Both the position numbers and the translations under genes were made by a program. Below the pieces are notes generated by a model. It worked only from the letters and a program-made list of their open reading frames with translations, was not told the origin of the DNA and did not search any database. This document shows positions 1 to 9,759 of a DNA stretch of 64,000 nucleotides, piece by piece. Numbering within the stretch: the first letter of the stretch is position 1; every line of letters starts with the position of its first letter. The DNA comes from Maridesulfovibrio sp. (GTDB lineage Bacteria > Desulfobacterota > Desulfovibrionia > Desulfovibrionales > Desulfovibrionaceae), in the NCBI RefSeq assembly GCF_963676065.1, contig NZ_OY780933.1:2140001-2204000 (forward strand), in the 5' to 3' direction.

Positions 1-797
<797 letters not shown>

Positions 798-881
798 TCT
801 TCTCTTCCCTTAACTTTAACTAAGTTAAGGTAATTCTTCTCTATTAAAACCATATATTTTGCTCATCGAAGCAAGCAAATT

Positions 882-997
882 TGCTTGCGACCACTGAGGA
901 GAGGTCACACCCGACCCCATTCCGAACTCGGAAGTTAAGCTCTCCATCGCCGATGATACTGCTAGGTAGCTAGTGGGAAAGTAGGTCGTCGCAAGCT
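882..997 (+). rRNA. rrf: 5S ribosomal RNA
   Basis: About 115 bases carrying the conserved 5S core (CCGAACTCGGAAGTTAAGC near 921-939). The ends GCTTGCGACC and GGTCGTCGCAAGC pair as helix I. It lies about 85 bases after the 23S end with no tRNA between them, which is the normal end of an rRNA operon. Confidence 0.96.
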
Positions 998-1005
998 TTT
1001 TTTTC

Positions 1006-1034
1006 AAAGCCCCCTTGTTAACTCAAGGGGGCTT
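1006..1034 (+). terminator. rRNA operon terminator
   Basis: A perfect 12-bp stem (AAAGCCCCCTTG / CAAGGGGGCTTT) with a 5-6 base loop directly follows the 5S gene. This is a rho-independent type terminator for the rRNA operon. Confidence 0.9.
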
Positions 1035-1103
1035 TCTTGCGTCTCATGATTAAAGGGAAAAGATACTAGCCATGCAAAGTGAGGGGTTGAACATTTGAAT
1101 GTT

Positions 1104-1124
1104 TATGAAAGTATGAATTTCATA
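1104..1124. promoter_or_regulatory. inverted repeat upstream of the GGDEF gene
   Basis: The 7-bp arms TATGAAA and TTTCATA are separated by 7 bases, inside an AT-rich gap of about 300 bases (1035-1343) that otherwise holds no gene. It could be an operator for the downstream response-regulator gene. No regulator is identified, and in AT-rich DNA it could be chance. Confidence 0.3.
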
Positions 1125-1343
1125 ATAGAATTGTCTTTTTTGAGAGCGCCTGTATAATTAGATAATTCTGTATATAATGTTTTTATTTTTTTAATAATAA
1201 ATCTGATCGGTTAGTATCTTTTTTTTAGAAGTGGTAGGGGTCACATATTGAGTAAGTTCTCCTTATTTGACGGGCTACAGGTAAATTATTGATTACTGGG
1301 ATCAGATGTTTAATCTTTTAATATAAATGTTGTGGGGGAGCGT

Positions 1344-2630
1344 ATGCAAAATAACGTTAACGGGGAAACTTCCGAGAAGCTGAAAAAAGTTTTGATTGTT
1401 GAAGATAGTATTACTTTTTCCGGCATCCTTAAAAGGTGCATTCATGCAAAGTTAAATGTCGAGATTGAATTGTGTCGCGATTATGCTTCTACGGTAGAGT
1501 GTCTGAAGAATAATCCTGATGAGTATTTTGTAGCCCTTCTGGATATTGTGCTGCCTGACGCTCCTGATGGGGAAGTTGTTGATCTGGTTGTCTCTCATGA
1601 TATCCCTTCAATAGTTTTTACAGGAGAGATCAGCGATCAATTGCGTTCTTCTATGTGGTCCAAGCGCATTGTTGATTATGTGCAGAAAGTTAATTTTGAC
1701 GATATTGATCATGTTGTCCGTTTGGTGGACAGGCTCAGGAAGAATTTGTCTTCTAAAGTCCTTGTAGCAGATAGTTCTAAGGCGACCCGTACTTTGTTCA
1801 AGGAATTACTGCGGGTATATAATCTTCAGGTGGTTGAAGCTGATAGCGGAAAATCTGCGCAGGAAAAGCTTGAAGAAGATGAAATTCATCTTATCATTTC
1901 CGGTTACGATCTGCCGGATATGAGTGGGTCTTCATTTGTAAAAGAAGTCCGTAAAAAATATACTAAATCTGAACTTCCCGTCATCGGTTTTTCACGTGAC
2001 AGCGAGGCGTCAACTACAGCTGAAGTTTTAAAGAGTGGTGCTAATGATTTTATAAAAAGTCCTTTTGAACCGGAAGAGTTTTATTGTCGGCTCAGCAACA
2101 CGGTTGATACCGTGGATTACATCAAGACAATAAAATTGATTTCAGATCAGGATTCTTTAACAGGACTTTATACCCGCAGAGCATTCTTCAAGTATGGCGA
2201 AAAACTTTTTGGACAGCAAAAGCGTACTGAAGCAGCACTGGTTGCGGTAATGTTGGATATTGATAATCTCCGGGCCTATAATGAAGCATACGGACAGTTT
2301 GTAGGAGATGAAATTATTCGGAATATCGGCGAAACATTAGGAAATCGCTTTCGCAAGGGTGATGTGGTCAGCCGTTATGGTGGAGATGCATTTTGTGTGC
2401 TTTGCGCTGATATGAAGCTCCAATATGTTGAGTCTGTTTTTAAAGAGCTGGCAGCCAGCATAGCGCAGGTTCCCATTGAGATTGGTGAATACAGAATAGA
2501 GGCTACAGTTTGTATCGGGATCAATACTCAAGTCGGTGCCACTTTGGAGGAAATGATCTCTGGAGCTGAAGAAATGCTGCTTAAGGCTAAGGAGAAGGGT
2601 GCCAGCAAAGTTGAATGTGGTTCAGCTTAG
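1344..2630 (+). CDS. dual-receiver diguanylate-cyclase-like response regulator
   Basis: A predicted cytoplasmic protein of 428 residues with a PleD-like layout: REC1 (about 15-130), REC2 (about 135-255) and a GGDEF domain (about 265-428). REC1 keeps the acceptor Asp (LLDIVLPDA). In REC2 the equivalent position is Gly (ISGYDLPDM), so it is probably a pseudo-receiver. The GGDEF signature reads GGDAF. The change of the fourth residue may weaken c-di-GMP synthesis, so the protein may be a slow cyclase or a c-di-GMP/GTP sensor. ATG at 1344 is preferred over an in-frame GTG at 1332 because the purine run GGGGGAG sits just before it. The gene stands alone after the rRNA operon. The Pel locus 9 kb downstream is a c-di-GMP-dependent system, but a link between them is only a suggestion. 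Confidence 0.85.
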   Translation: MQNNVNGETSEKLKKVLIVEDSITFSGILKRCIHAKLNVEIELCRDYASTVECLKNNPDEYFVALLDIVLPDAPDGEVVDLVVSHDIPSIVFTGEISDQLRSSMWSKRIVDYVQKVNFDDIDHVVRLVDRLRKNLSSKVLVADSSKATRTLFKELLRVYNLQVVEADSGKSAQEKLEEDEIHLIISGYDLPDMSGSSFVKEVRKKYTKSELPVIGFSRDSEASTTAEVLKSGANDFIKSPFEPEEFYCRLSNTVDTVDYIKTIKLISDQDSLTGLYTRRAFFKYGEKLFGQQKRTEAALVAVMLDIDNLRAYNEAYGQFVGDEIIRNIGETLGNRFRKGDVVSRYGGDAFCVLCADMKLQYVESVFKELAASIAQVPIEIGEYRIEATVCIGINTQVGATLEEMISGAEEMLLKAKEKGASKVECGSA

Positions 2631-2765
2631 TCGTAAATGGCTGTGCGGCTTGAATAATTGAAAAATCAGGGAGTATTTATGCTGCCACTGAGTTAACCTT
2701 TTTTTATGGTATGTTAGGTTTGCGCTGAATATCATTTATTTAAAAAAGGAAGTCGTCAATTTATC

Positions 2766-4571
2766 ATGCCGATAACTCCAGATATTTTACTCGTTCTTGC
2801 CGTACTTTTTCTGGTCGTACTCTTTTTTGTCTTTGAATGGGTGCGAGTTGATATGGTCGGCATTATGGTCATGGTCTGCCTGCCTTTATTAGGACTTGTT
2901 ACCCCTCAGCAAGCGATTAGCGGACTAAGCAGTAACGCTGTAGTTTCCATAATTGCGGTAATTATTCTCGGGGCAGGACTGGATAAAACCGGCGTGATGA
3001 ACAAGCTGGCCATGTTGATTTTGAAATTTGCCGGAAAAGACGAAAAAAAAATAACTTCCATTGTTGCCGCGACGGTTGCAGTGATTTCCGGATTTATGCA
3101 GAACATCGGAGCAGCCGCACTTTTTATGCCCGCAGCCCGACGTATTTCGACACAAACCGGCGTTCCAGCCTCACACATTCTGCTTCCGATGGGGTTTTGT
3201 GCCATCATCGGAGGCACACTGACCTTAGTAGGATCAAGTCCCCTTATCCTCTTAAACGATTTACTGACCGTTCGGGGTGTTAGCTATGAGCATTTCGGTA
3301 TGTTCAGTATGACACCTATCGGAATACTGCTCGTTATCAGCGCATTGATTTATTTTATTGTTTTCGGGAAATGGATTCTACCTCACTGTAAGGTTGGAGA
3401 AAAACGCGGATTGCTTTCGCCATTGCTAGCTAAAACTTATCATGAGGTCGGCGAAATTTATGAAATGAGTATCCCGGAGCATGGCTTCCATGAGCAATGT
3501 CTTTCAGAATTACAGATTCGTTCAGATTACGCCTGTTCTGTTCTGGCTTCGTACAACCCGACCACCCACAAAAGAAATGTAGCTCCCCGGCCCGAAGATA
3601 CCCTTTGTCCGGGAGATACAATCGCGGTGATAGGTGAGGCCATATTTATCAACAGGCTCGCGGCTGATTTCGGATGGAAAATTTCTCCTGAAGTCACGGT
3701 ATTTGCCGATGACCTTGCCCCTTCTAATTCCGGGATGATGGAAGGCATAGTTTCTCCCCGTTCGCAATTGGTCGGGATGACCGTGCAGGAAGCGAAGTTG
3801 CGAAAAAAATACGGGGTAGTTCCGCTAGCGGTTTTTGTTGGACATGAGATGATTATCAGTGATCTTTCCGAACTGACTATTAATGAAGGAACAGCCTTGT
3901 TGCTGCATGGCAAGTGGAGTGCATTTCATCAGCTCAAGGATCAGAATGACTTTGTTTTCACCGAGCCTCTTCAAGGAGAATCTGTTCGTGAAGACAAAGC
4001 TTTTTGGGCTCTTGGCTGTCTTGCTGTGACCATGTTCATGATTCTGGTGCTCGATATCCAGCTTTCCATTTCGCTTCTTTTCGGAGCAATGGCTATGATT
4101 CTAGGCCGCGTGTTGAGCCTTGATGAAGCTTACCGTTCTGTAGATTGGATGACCGTGTTTTTACTGGCTGGATTGATCCCGCTTGGGCTGGCCTTTGAAA
4201 ATACCGGAGCAGCTAAGATGATAGCTGATATGCTGATGAATGCTGTCGGGGTGCCATCGCCTACGGTGTTACTGGTCTGCATTGGTTTATTGACTTCTTT
4301 TTTTACTCTTTTTACTTCCAATGTGGGGGCGACTGTTCTGTTGGTGCCATTATCAATGAACCTTGCTTTATCGTGCGGTGCTGATCCCAGAGTCGCGGCC
4401 ATGACAGTTGCGCTGGCAGCCTCCAATACTTTTATTCTCCCTACCCATCAGGTGAATGCTTTAATTATGAGGCCCGCAGGGCTGAAAGCTGTGGATTATC
4501 TGCGTGCAGGAACGGGAATGACCATTCTGTTCATGATTATTTTAGTGGGAGGTATGCGGCTGTTTTTTTAA
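2766..4571 (+). CDS. SLC13-family (DASS) anion transporter with TrkA_C domains
   Basis: An inner-membrane protein of 601 residues. It has two blocks of hydrophobic helices (about 1-205 and 410-601) around a soluble centre with two RCK/TrkA_C-like domains (about 220-300 and 320-400, with stretches like LCPGDTIAVIGE). This is the layout of the SLC13/citrate-transporter superfamily of sodium-coupled carriers. In bacteria their substrates include dicarboxylates and sulfate, and the sequence does not settle which. The duplicated SNVGATV/NIGAAA-type helices fit the inverted-repeat fold. A paralogue of the same layout lies at 46374-48206. It is single and convergent with the TRAP operon, from which a bidirectional hairpin separates it. 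Confidence 0.85.
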   Translation: MPITPDILLVLAVLFLVVLFFVFEWVRVDMVGIMVMVCLPLLGLVTPQQAISGLSSNAVVSIIAVIILGAGLDKTGVMNKLAMLILKFAGKDEKKITSIVAATVAVISGFMQNIGAAALFMPAARRISTQTGVPASHILLPMGFCAIIGGTLTLVGSSPLILLNDLLTVRGVSYEHFGMFSMTPIGILLVISALIYFIVFGKWILPHCKVGEKRGLLSPLLAKTYHEVGEIYEMSIPEHGFHEQCLSELQIRSDYACSVLASYNPTTHKRNVAPRPEDTLCPGDTIAVIGEAIFINRLAADFGWKISPEVTVFADDLAPSNSGMMEGIVSPRSQLVGMTVQEAKLRKKYGVVPLAVFVGHEMIISDLSELTINEGTALLLHGKWSAFHQLKDQNDFVFTEPLQGESVREDKAFWALGCLAVTMFMILVLDIQLSISLLFGAMAMILGRVLSLDEAYRSVDWMTVFLLAGLIPLGLAFENTGAAKMIADMLMNAVGVPSPTVLLVCIGLLTSFFTLFTSNVGATVLLVPLSMNLALSCGADPRVAAMTVALAASNTFILPTHQVNALIMRPAGLKAVDYLRAGTGMTILFMIILVGGMRLFF

Positions 4572-4600
4572 TCTGATTTTATTCTTTTTTTATACTAAAA

Positions 4601-4630
4601 AAGCCGCAGCGCCATTAGGGGCTGCGGCTT
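4601..4630. terminator. bidirectional terminator
   Basis: A perfect 10-bp stem (AAGCCGCAGC / GCTGCGGCTT) is flanked by A-rich and T-containing sequence between two convergent genes, so it can serve both strands. Confidence 0.85.
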
Positions 4631-4668
4631 AATTTGTTTTTATGGCTTCGATAAAGTGATTTTTGGGG

Positions 4669-5982
4669 CTAGTACATAGCCTGCGGCAGATACAGAATAA
4701 TCTGGGGGAATATTGCAAAAAGAACGATCCCGACCAGAATAGCCAGCAGAAAGGGCATGGTGCCTTTAAAGATCTCTTCCAGCGTTATCTCCGGTGCGAA
4801 CTTACGGGCCATACCGTAAACCACGTAGACGTTGATGCCTACCGGAGGGGTGATAACTCCTATCTGGGTTACCAGAACGATGATAACTCCGAACCATATG
4901 GGATCGAATCCCAGCGTGGTGATGACCGGGTAGAATACAGGGATGGTCAGCATAATCAGAGCCAAAGCGTCCATTATGCATCCGCCGATGAAGTACACAA
5001 CCAGAATCATGGAAACAATAATCAGCGGATGAAGGTCGAATGAAGCTGTCCACGCTGCTACATTGAACGGAATACGGGTGACGGCAAGAAATTTACCGAA
5101 AATAAGTGCTCCGGCCACGAGAAACAGCACCATAACTGAAGTCCGCAATGTTTCGTAAAGTGAATTTACAAATGCCTGCCAGCTCAATTGGCGCTTGATC
5201 ACCCCAAGTACAAGGATGCCCAGTACACCGACTGCTGCGGATTCGTTGGGAGTGAAAAAACCAAAAAACATTCCGCCGATAACAAGTGCGAATACTGCAA
5301 TGGTATCGATAAGTCCCAGGAGAGATTTCAGCTTTGCGCCCATGGAAAATTTTTCGCCCTTTGGGCCGAGGCTGGGATCTCTGTGGCAGACTATGGCGAT
5401 TGCGATTATGAACAACACCGTCAGCACTACTGAGGGAAGAATACCGGCCATGAACAGTTCACCGATGGATTGCTCGGTCAGGATTCCATACACGATAAGT
5501 ACGATGCTGGGTGGCATGATCATGCCCAGTCCTCCTCCGGAAGCTACTGAGCCGGCGGCAAGGGAATTCGAGTACCCGTATCGTCTCATTTCCGGGATAC
5601 CTACTGTTGCCATAGTAGCGGCGGTGGCAGGACTGGAACCGCAGACCGAACCGAATGCGGTGCAGGCTGCTACGGTTGCCATTGCCAGCCCGCCTTGAAT
5701 GTGGCCCATGAAATGGTAGGCCGTGCTGTACAGCCGGCGACTGATTCCGCTGTTAAAAGCGAGCTGACCCATGAGGATGAACAGTGGAATGGTAGACAGG
5801 CTGTAAGATGAAAATGTGTCGTAAAAATTGCGTGAAAGCAGATTCATGCCGCCTTTCATAGAGATAAGCATTGAGAATCCGCCAAAGCCCACCAGGGTCA
5901 TAACGTATGCAACGGGCATGCGGGTCATCAGAAGGGCCAGCATCACAAAGATGCCGATAATCCCAAGAGTAGTCGGTTCCAT
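4669..5982 (-). CDS. dctM: TRAP transporter large permease DctM
   Basis: A very hydrophobic protein of 437 residues with about 12 membrane helices, typical of the large TRAP permease. It is the sodium-driven carrier unit that accepts substrate from the periplasmic binding protein. Its start follows the dctQ stop directly, so the two are translated together. A Shine-Dalgarno (GGGAGAAG) lies within the end of dctQ. The family usually moves C4-dicarboxylates or other carboxylates. The substrate cannot be read from this sequence. Confidence 0.92.
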   Translation of the reverse strand: MEPTTLGIIGIFVMLALLMTRMPVAYVMTLVGFGGFSMLISMKGGMNLLSRNFYDTFSSYSLSTIPLFILMGQLAFNSGISRRLYSTAYHFMGHIQGGLAMATVAACTAFGSVCGSSPATAATMATVGIPEMRRYGYSNSLAAGSVASGGGLGMIMPPSIVLIVYGILTEQSIGELFMAGILPSVVLTVLFIIAIAIVCHRDPSLGPKGEKFSMGAKLKSLLGLIDTIAVFALVIGGMFFGFFTPNESAAVGVLGILVLGVIKRQLSWQAFVNSLYETLRTSVMVLFLVAGALIFGKFLAVTRIPFNVAAWTASFDLHPLIIVSMILVVYFIGGCIMDALALIMLTIPVFYPVITTLGFDPIWFGVIIVLVTQIGVITPPVGINVYVVYGMARKFAPEITLEEIFKGTMPFLLAILVGIVLFAIFPQIILYLPQAMY

Positions 5983-6468
5983 TTATTCTTCTCCCGTAAA
6001 GATCTGTATGAGTTCTTTCAGCAGGGTGAGAGTGAAGCAACCGAAACCGAAAGCGAGTGCGAAAATTATTTTATCCGTAGGCAGTTCAAGAGTCATGGAG
6101 ACTTCGCCCGCTTCGTGCATGGAGCAGCCGTATAAGTATAGTCTCCAAGTGACCAGCCCGAAAAGCAAAGCGCTGGCGGATGTTGTTATGATTTTAACTA
6201 CGCGCCGAGTGCGGAGTGACATCTTACTGTACAGAAATTCTACGCCGATGTTGGCTTTCTGTGATTCGGCGTAACTAAGGGATAGCCCCGTAGTCAGCAC
6301 AGCTAAAACAGCAACAATATCTTCCACCCCGAAAATTGGTGCGCCGAGTATGCCGCGTGAAATAATATCCGCCCCGGTCAAAATGGCCATGCCGATCAGA
6401 CATACGGCAGCTGCATTTTTTAGTAGAGCCTCAAATTTTTCAACGAAGCCAGAAATCTGATTACCCAA
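5983..6468 (-). CDS. dctQ: TRAP transporter small permease DctQ
   Basis: A protein of 161 residues with four predicted membrane helices, the usual size of the small TRAP subunit that partners DctM. The start is a TTG with GGAGA 5 bases upstream. It is the middle gene of the dctP-dctQ-dctM order and is separated from dctP by 85 bases that contain a strong hairpin. Confidence 0.88.
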   Translation of the reverse strand: MGNQISGFVEKFEALLKNAAAVCLIGMAILTGADIISRGILGAPIFGVEDIVAVLAVLTTGLSLSYAESQKANIGVEFLYSKMSLRTRRVVKIITTSASALLFGLVTWRLYLYGCSMHEAGEVSMTLELPTDKIIFALAFGFGCFTLTLLKELIQIFTGEE

Positions 6469-6499
6469 AATTTTCTCCGAAATTTATGCTTCAGATAGC

Positions 6500-6536
6500 C
6501 GGCAGAGGGAAATAGTTTAAAAAAATCCCTCTGCCG
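6500..6536 (-). terminator. intercistronic hairpin between dctP and dctQ
   Basis: An 11-bp perfect stem (CGGCAGAGGGA / TCCCTCTGCCG) with a 15-base A/T loop lies between dctP and dctQ. It has no clear T-run on the minus strand. It probably attenuates read-through or protects the dctP message, giving more binding protein than permease. Confidence 0.65.
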
Positions 6537-6553
6537 ACCGCCGGTTCTTCTAT

Positions 6554-7564
6554 TTATTGTATTTTGTTCAAAGTGCCTACGGTAAAGTCGAGGACTGCTT
6601 TACCGTCTATTTTTTTCTTGGAAACTTTTTCAATGTAATTCTGCATCATGGGAGCGGCTTTGTCTTTCCAGCGCTGTCCTTCGGCTTCGCTCAGTTCAAT
6701 GTACTTGCCGCCTTTTTCAGTCAGGAACTTGCGCCCTTCTTTGTCGCTGTCATCCCATGCCTGGCCGTGCTTGGCTGCAAACTCTTTGCTGATTTCCATA
6801 ATGATATTTTGATCCTGCTTGGAAATGGCGTTCCACTTGTCTTTATTCATTACTGCGAAAAAAGTTGTGGTATAGCCGACCGGATAATCGAGGGTACAGT
6901 AATCAACAACTTCACCCATTTTCCAACCTTTGTTGGTTTCCATAGGATAGACACCGCCGTCCACAACGCCTTTGCGGATGGCCTGATAAGTATCCGGCAT
7001 GGACATAGCTACCGGTGCGGCTCCGAGGGCTTTGAGCAACTGGGCGGAGTTTCCGGTGCCGCGAAGTTTCATACCCTTGATATCTTCAAGGGTTCTTACT
7101 GGCTTCTTGGCAGTGAAAAGCAGTCCGGGACCGTGTGCGTGGAAAAACAGAACCTTTACATCACGCAGTTCTTTGGGCTGGAATTTATTGTACACCGCAT
7201 TGGCTAATTCGGTCGCAGCAACACCGGACTTATAACCAAGGGGCAGGTCAACGGCTGCCATTACCGGGAAACGTCCGCGGGAATACGCAAGAGCGGACAT
7301 GCCTATATCGGAAAGACCTTCAACTACGCCATCATAGCACTGCTTTGCTTTGGTGAGTGTGCCGCCGGGAAAGTAGGTGATTGTTACACGGCCTTCAGTG
7401 CGTTTGCCTACTTCTTCGCCCCATTGCTGAGCCAGTTTGGACTGGATGTGGGTAGGAGGGAAAAAATTGGAATATGTAAGGTTGATGGATTTCGCGCCTG
7501 CGCTAAGGGGCAGTGCGCATATGCACATGGCTACGGCCGCTACTGTAATTAAGATCTTCTTCAT
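6554..7564 (-). CDS. dctP: TRAP transporter periplasmic binding protein DctP
   Basis: A protein of 336 residues that begins with a clear signal peptide (about 1-24, ending SAGAKS). The rest matches the DctP/TRAP solute-binding fold, including the middle motif in which an Arg binds the substrate carboxylate (MKLRGTGNSAQ, then KGVVDGGVYPMET). It collects substrate in the periplasm for DctQM. The start has a strong Shine-Dalgarno (GGAGGG). It lies 33 bases after the tetR-type gene, so the four genes form one unit. Confidence 0.92.
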   Translation of the reverse strand: MKKILITVAAVAMCICALPLSAGAKSINLTYSNFFPPTHIQSKLAQQWGEEVGKRTEGRVTITYFPGGTLTKAKQCYDGVVEGLSDIGMSALAYSRGRFPVMAAVDLPLGYKSGVAATELANAVYNKFQPKELRDVKVLFFHAHGPGLLFTAKKPVRTLEDIKGMKLRGTGNSAQLLKALGAAPVAMSMPDTYQAIRKGVVDGGVYPMETNKGWKMGEVVDYCTLDYPVGYTTTFFAVMNKDKWNAISKQDQNIIMEISKEFAAKHGQAWDDSDKEGRKFLTEKGGKYIELSEAEGQRWKDKAAPMMQNYIEKVSKKKIDGKAVLDFTVGTLNKIQ

Positions 7565-7597
7565 TTTCCCTCCGGTTGGTTTATATAAATCAGCTGT

Positions 7598-8224
7598 CTA
7601 TTCAGCTTTTTTCAGCCCATTCTGTATTGCAAGGGTGACAGCCGCCTTGCGGATGTCTTCAAAGTCGATAAGGCCTTTTTGACCGTTATCTCTAATCATG
7701 AAACCGGTCTCTATCGAATTTCGTACCATGTAACCTTCAAATAATACGGTATTGAAAGCCCCTATCTTTTCCGGCGGATAGTCGGTTTCGACAAAATTAC
7801 GGACCAGATCGGCGAAAACATCTTCGGAAAGTCTGTACTGACTCAGGCTCAGGTCTTCACGCAACTCCGGTATCCGGGAAGCGTAGATGGTGAATTCAAG
7901 AAAAACTTTGGCCCAGTTCCGGTCTCGGACAATATTCTCCAGAAAATCCCAGATGATGTTCATAACTTCTTCAAGAGACTCGGCTTTATCCAGCCGGTCA
8001 TCGCGGGAATTGCGATATTCGGTCAGCTTTTCCTCCACGATTTCCAGAAAAAGTTTGTCTTTGCTGACCCAGTGGCGGTAAAAGCTTCCTTTAGCGTAGC
8101 CGGCATGCTTCGTTATTTCGGCCACAGTAGTCTCAACGAACCCTTTTTTACCGAAAAGTTCGTTGGCTGTTTCCATGAGCTCTCTTTTGGTCTGAAGAGA
8201 TTTTTCTTGTTGTTTTCTTGCCAT
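7598..8224 (-). CDS. TetR-family transcriptional regulator of the TRAP operon
   Basis: A protein of 208 residues with an N-terminal TetR helix-turn-helix (about 12-60; KKGFVETTVAEITKHAGYAKGSFYRHW) and a helical C-terminal ligand and dimer domain. It is the first gene of the dctPQM unit and divergent from the nicO-type gene. Two copies of a 15-base imperfect palindrome lie 24 bases before its start, which suggests autoregulation with control of the whole operon. The effector is probably the TRAP substrate or a derivative of it. Confidence 0.85.
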   Translation of the reverse strand: MARKQQEKSLQTKRELMETANELFGKKGFVETTVAEITKHAGYAKGSFYRHWVSKDKLFLEIVEEKLTEYRNSRDDRLDKAESLEEVMNIIWDFLENIVRDRNWAKVFLEFTIYASRIPELREDLSLSQYRLSEDVFADLVRNFVETDYPPEKIGAFNTVLFEGYMVRNSIETGFMIRDNGQKGLIDFEDIRKAAVTLAIQNGLKKAE

Positions 8225-8247
8225 TTAGATTCTAATTAAGTGTGGTT

Positions 8248-8280
8248 GTGACCTGTAGTCATAAAGTGACCGCTGGTCAT
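8248..8280. promoter_or_regulatory. paired operator-like repeat for the TetR regulator
   Basis: GTGACCTGTAGTCAT (8248-8262) and GTGACCGCTGGTCAT (8266-8280) are tandem copies of an imperfect palindrome, 18 bp apart centre to centre, between the divergent tetR-type and nicO-type genes. Two sites on one face of the helix next to the regulator gene is typical of TetR operators. Binding is inferred. Confidence 0.55.
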
Positions 8281-8379
8281 TTTTAATGACGTATAGCTGT
8301 GAGGGGGAGTTGCTGTCAACACCTATCTATGACAATCTGTTCGCTGGAAAAACAAAATTATCTGAGGGTAATATCAGAA

Positions 8380-9759
8380 GTGAAAAAGCTGTTTAATTTG
8401 TTTGTCTTATTCGTCTGCTGTCTTGGGAGCGTTTCCGTACAGGCCCATCCGTTGGGTGAGGTTGTGCAGGAAAGCACGGTTATGAACGAAGGCACACGTC
8501 TGCTCATAGTTTATGATACCTCGATAGGTCCCTCAATTACTGCCACGCTAATCCCTGATGCAGATCATGACGGTAAAGTTTCAGGCGCAGAAGAGCGCAG
8601 TCTTTCGCAGGACATACATAAACTTCTGGCACCAAATCTGGAAATATTTCTGGATAATAAAAAGGTTGTTCCAGAGCTTTATTATGCCTCGGTTTCTCCT
8701 TCGCCCGGAGGCTATAACAACGGATTGCGGTCAAACCTTGTATACACCGTTCCGCTGCCCAAAGAAGATTTCGGAAAGCATTACCTTAAATTATCCGATA
8801 ATAATTTTCAGACCGGGGAGCTTAAATGGCTCAAATGGAAAGTGCAGGCAGATCCTCAGTTCAGTGTGGTCAGAACTTCTCCAGATTCACGAGAGCTGAA
8901 TTATCAGTTTTTCACCAGGAAGATTGATGGGGCAGCTGCTTCCTTTCCCGTCCCGGATGCAGGCGGAAATAACGGCATTAGGCCTACCCCGCGCGAGAAT
9001 GCAAGTCAGGCGACTCTAAAGGATTATCTCGCACAGGAAAATCTAGGGCCGGGGACCATTCTATTCGCACTTGGATTAGCTTTTTTTCTCGGTATGGGGC
9101 ATGCGCTGAGTCCCGGCCACGGCAAGGCAATGGTGGCTGCTTACCTTATCGGGCGAAATGGCCGCATTCGTGACGCTTTTACGCTGGGGACAATAGTAAC
9201 GGTTACTCACGTTGCCAGCGTAATAGTTCTCGGCATCGTGGCTCTGCTGCTTTCCCGTTATTTTCTGCCCGGAGATTTGTATCCGTGGCTGGGGGCATTT
9301 TCTGGAGCACTGGTCTTTGCCGTTGGGTACATGATGCTGGCCCGCAGGGCTGTTCATCACCACGGGCATACTCACAATCATTCACATTCGCATTCTCATA
9401 ATCATGACGGTGAAGACGATTCCGACCCTGTTTCATGGTGGTCCATGCTCAGCCTCGGCGTTGCCGGAGGTATGGTTCCCTGTCCCACAGCATTGGTAGT
9501 GTTGCTGGCATCAGTTGCGTTCGGGCGTATTGTTTTCGGGCTGCTGCTGATTTTTTCCTTCAGCTTTGGTCTTGCCGCGGTGTTGATTCTTATCGGTATA
9601 CTGACGGTGCGGGCATCGAAACTTACCGAAAGGTTTTCCGGTTCACGCCGATGGATTGAGAATCTGCCGGTACTTAGTGCCGGGCTGGTTATGCTCGCGG
9701 GTATCGCCATCGCACTGAATGCTCTGCATGCCGGTGGAATAATAAAATTTACTTTCTGA
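8380..9759 (+). CDS. NicO/RcnA-family nickel-cobalt transporter
   Basis: A protein of 459 residues from GTG 8380 (GAGGG upstream). An in-frame upstream start at 8299 would give an unlikely leader. It has a signal peptide (ending SVQA) and a periplasmic domain of about 200 residues with a perfect EF-hand-type loop (DADHDGKVSGAEE), which suggests calcium binding. The NicO membrane domain carries GMGHALSPGHGKAM and GGMVPCP. A His-rich loop lies near residue 325 (runs of H, HT, HN, HS ending HDGEDD). The family exports or imports Ni2+ and Co2+. The His loop probably gathers metal. Its 3' end overlaps the convergent GH114-like gene by 11 bases. Confidence 0.85.
   Translation: MKKLFNLFVLFVCCLGSVSVQAHPLGEVVQESTVMNEGTRLLIVYDTSIGPSITATLIPDADHDGKVSGAEERSLSQDIHKLLAPNLEIFLDNKKVVPELYYASVSPSPGGYNNGLRSNLVYTVPLPKEDFGKHYLKLSDNNFQTGELKWLKWKVQADPQFSVVRTSPDSRELNYQFFTRKIDGAAASFPVPDAGGNNGIRPTPRENASQATLKDYLAQENLGPGTILFALGLAFFLGMGHALSPGHGKAMVAAYLIGRNGRIRDAFTLGTIVTVTHVASVIVLGIVALLLSRYFLPGDLYPWLGAFSGALVFAVGYMMLARRAVHHHGHTHNHSHSHSHNHDGEDDSDPVSWWSMLSLGVAGGMVPCPTALVVLLASVAFGRIVFGLLLIFSFSFGLAAVLILIGILTVRASKLTERFSGSRRWIENLPVLSAGLVMLAGIAIALNALHAGGIIKFTF

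Noticed and set aside
798..881. tRNA gene in the 23S-5S spacer
   Set aside because: Only AT-rich sequence with a small inverted repeat; no cloverleaf or T-arm sequence.
6557..7207. Open frame of 216 codons antisense to dctP
   Set aside because: The dctP reading has a signal peptide, family motifs and a ribosome site; the antisense one has none.
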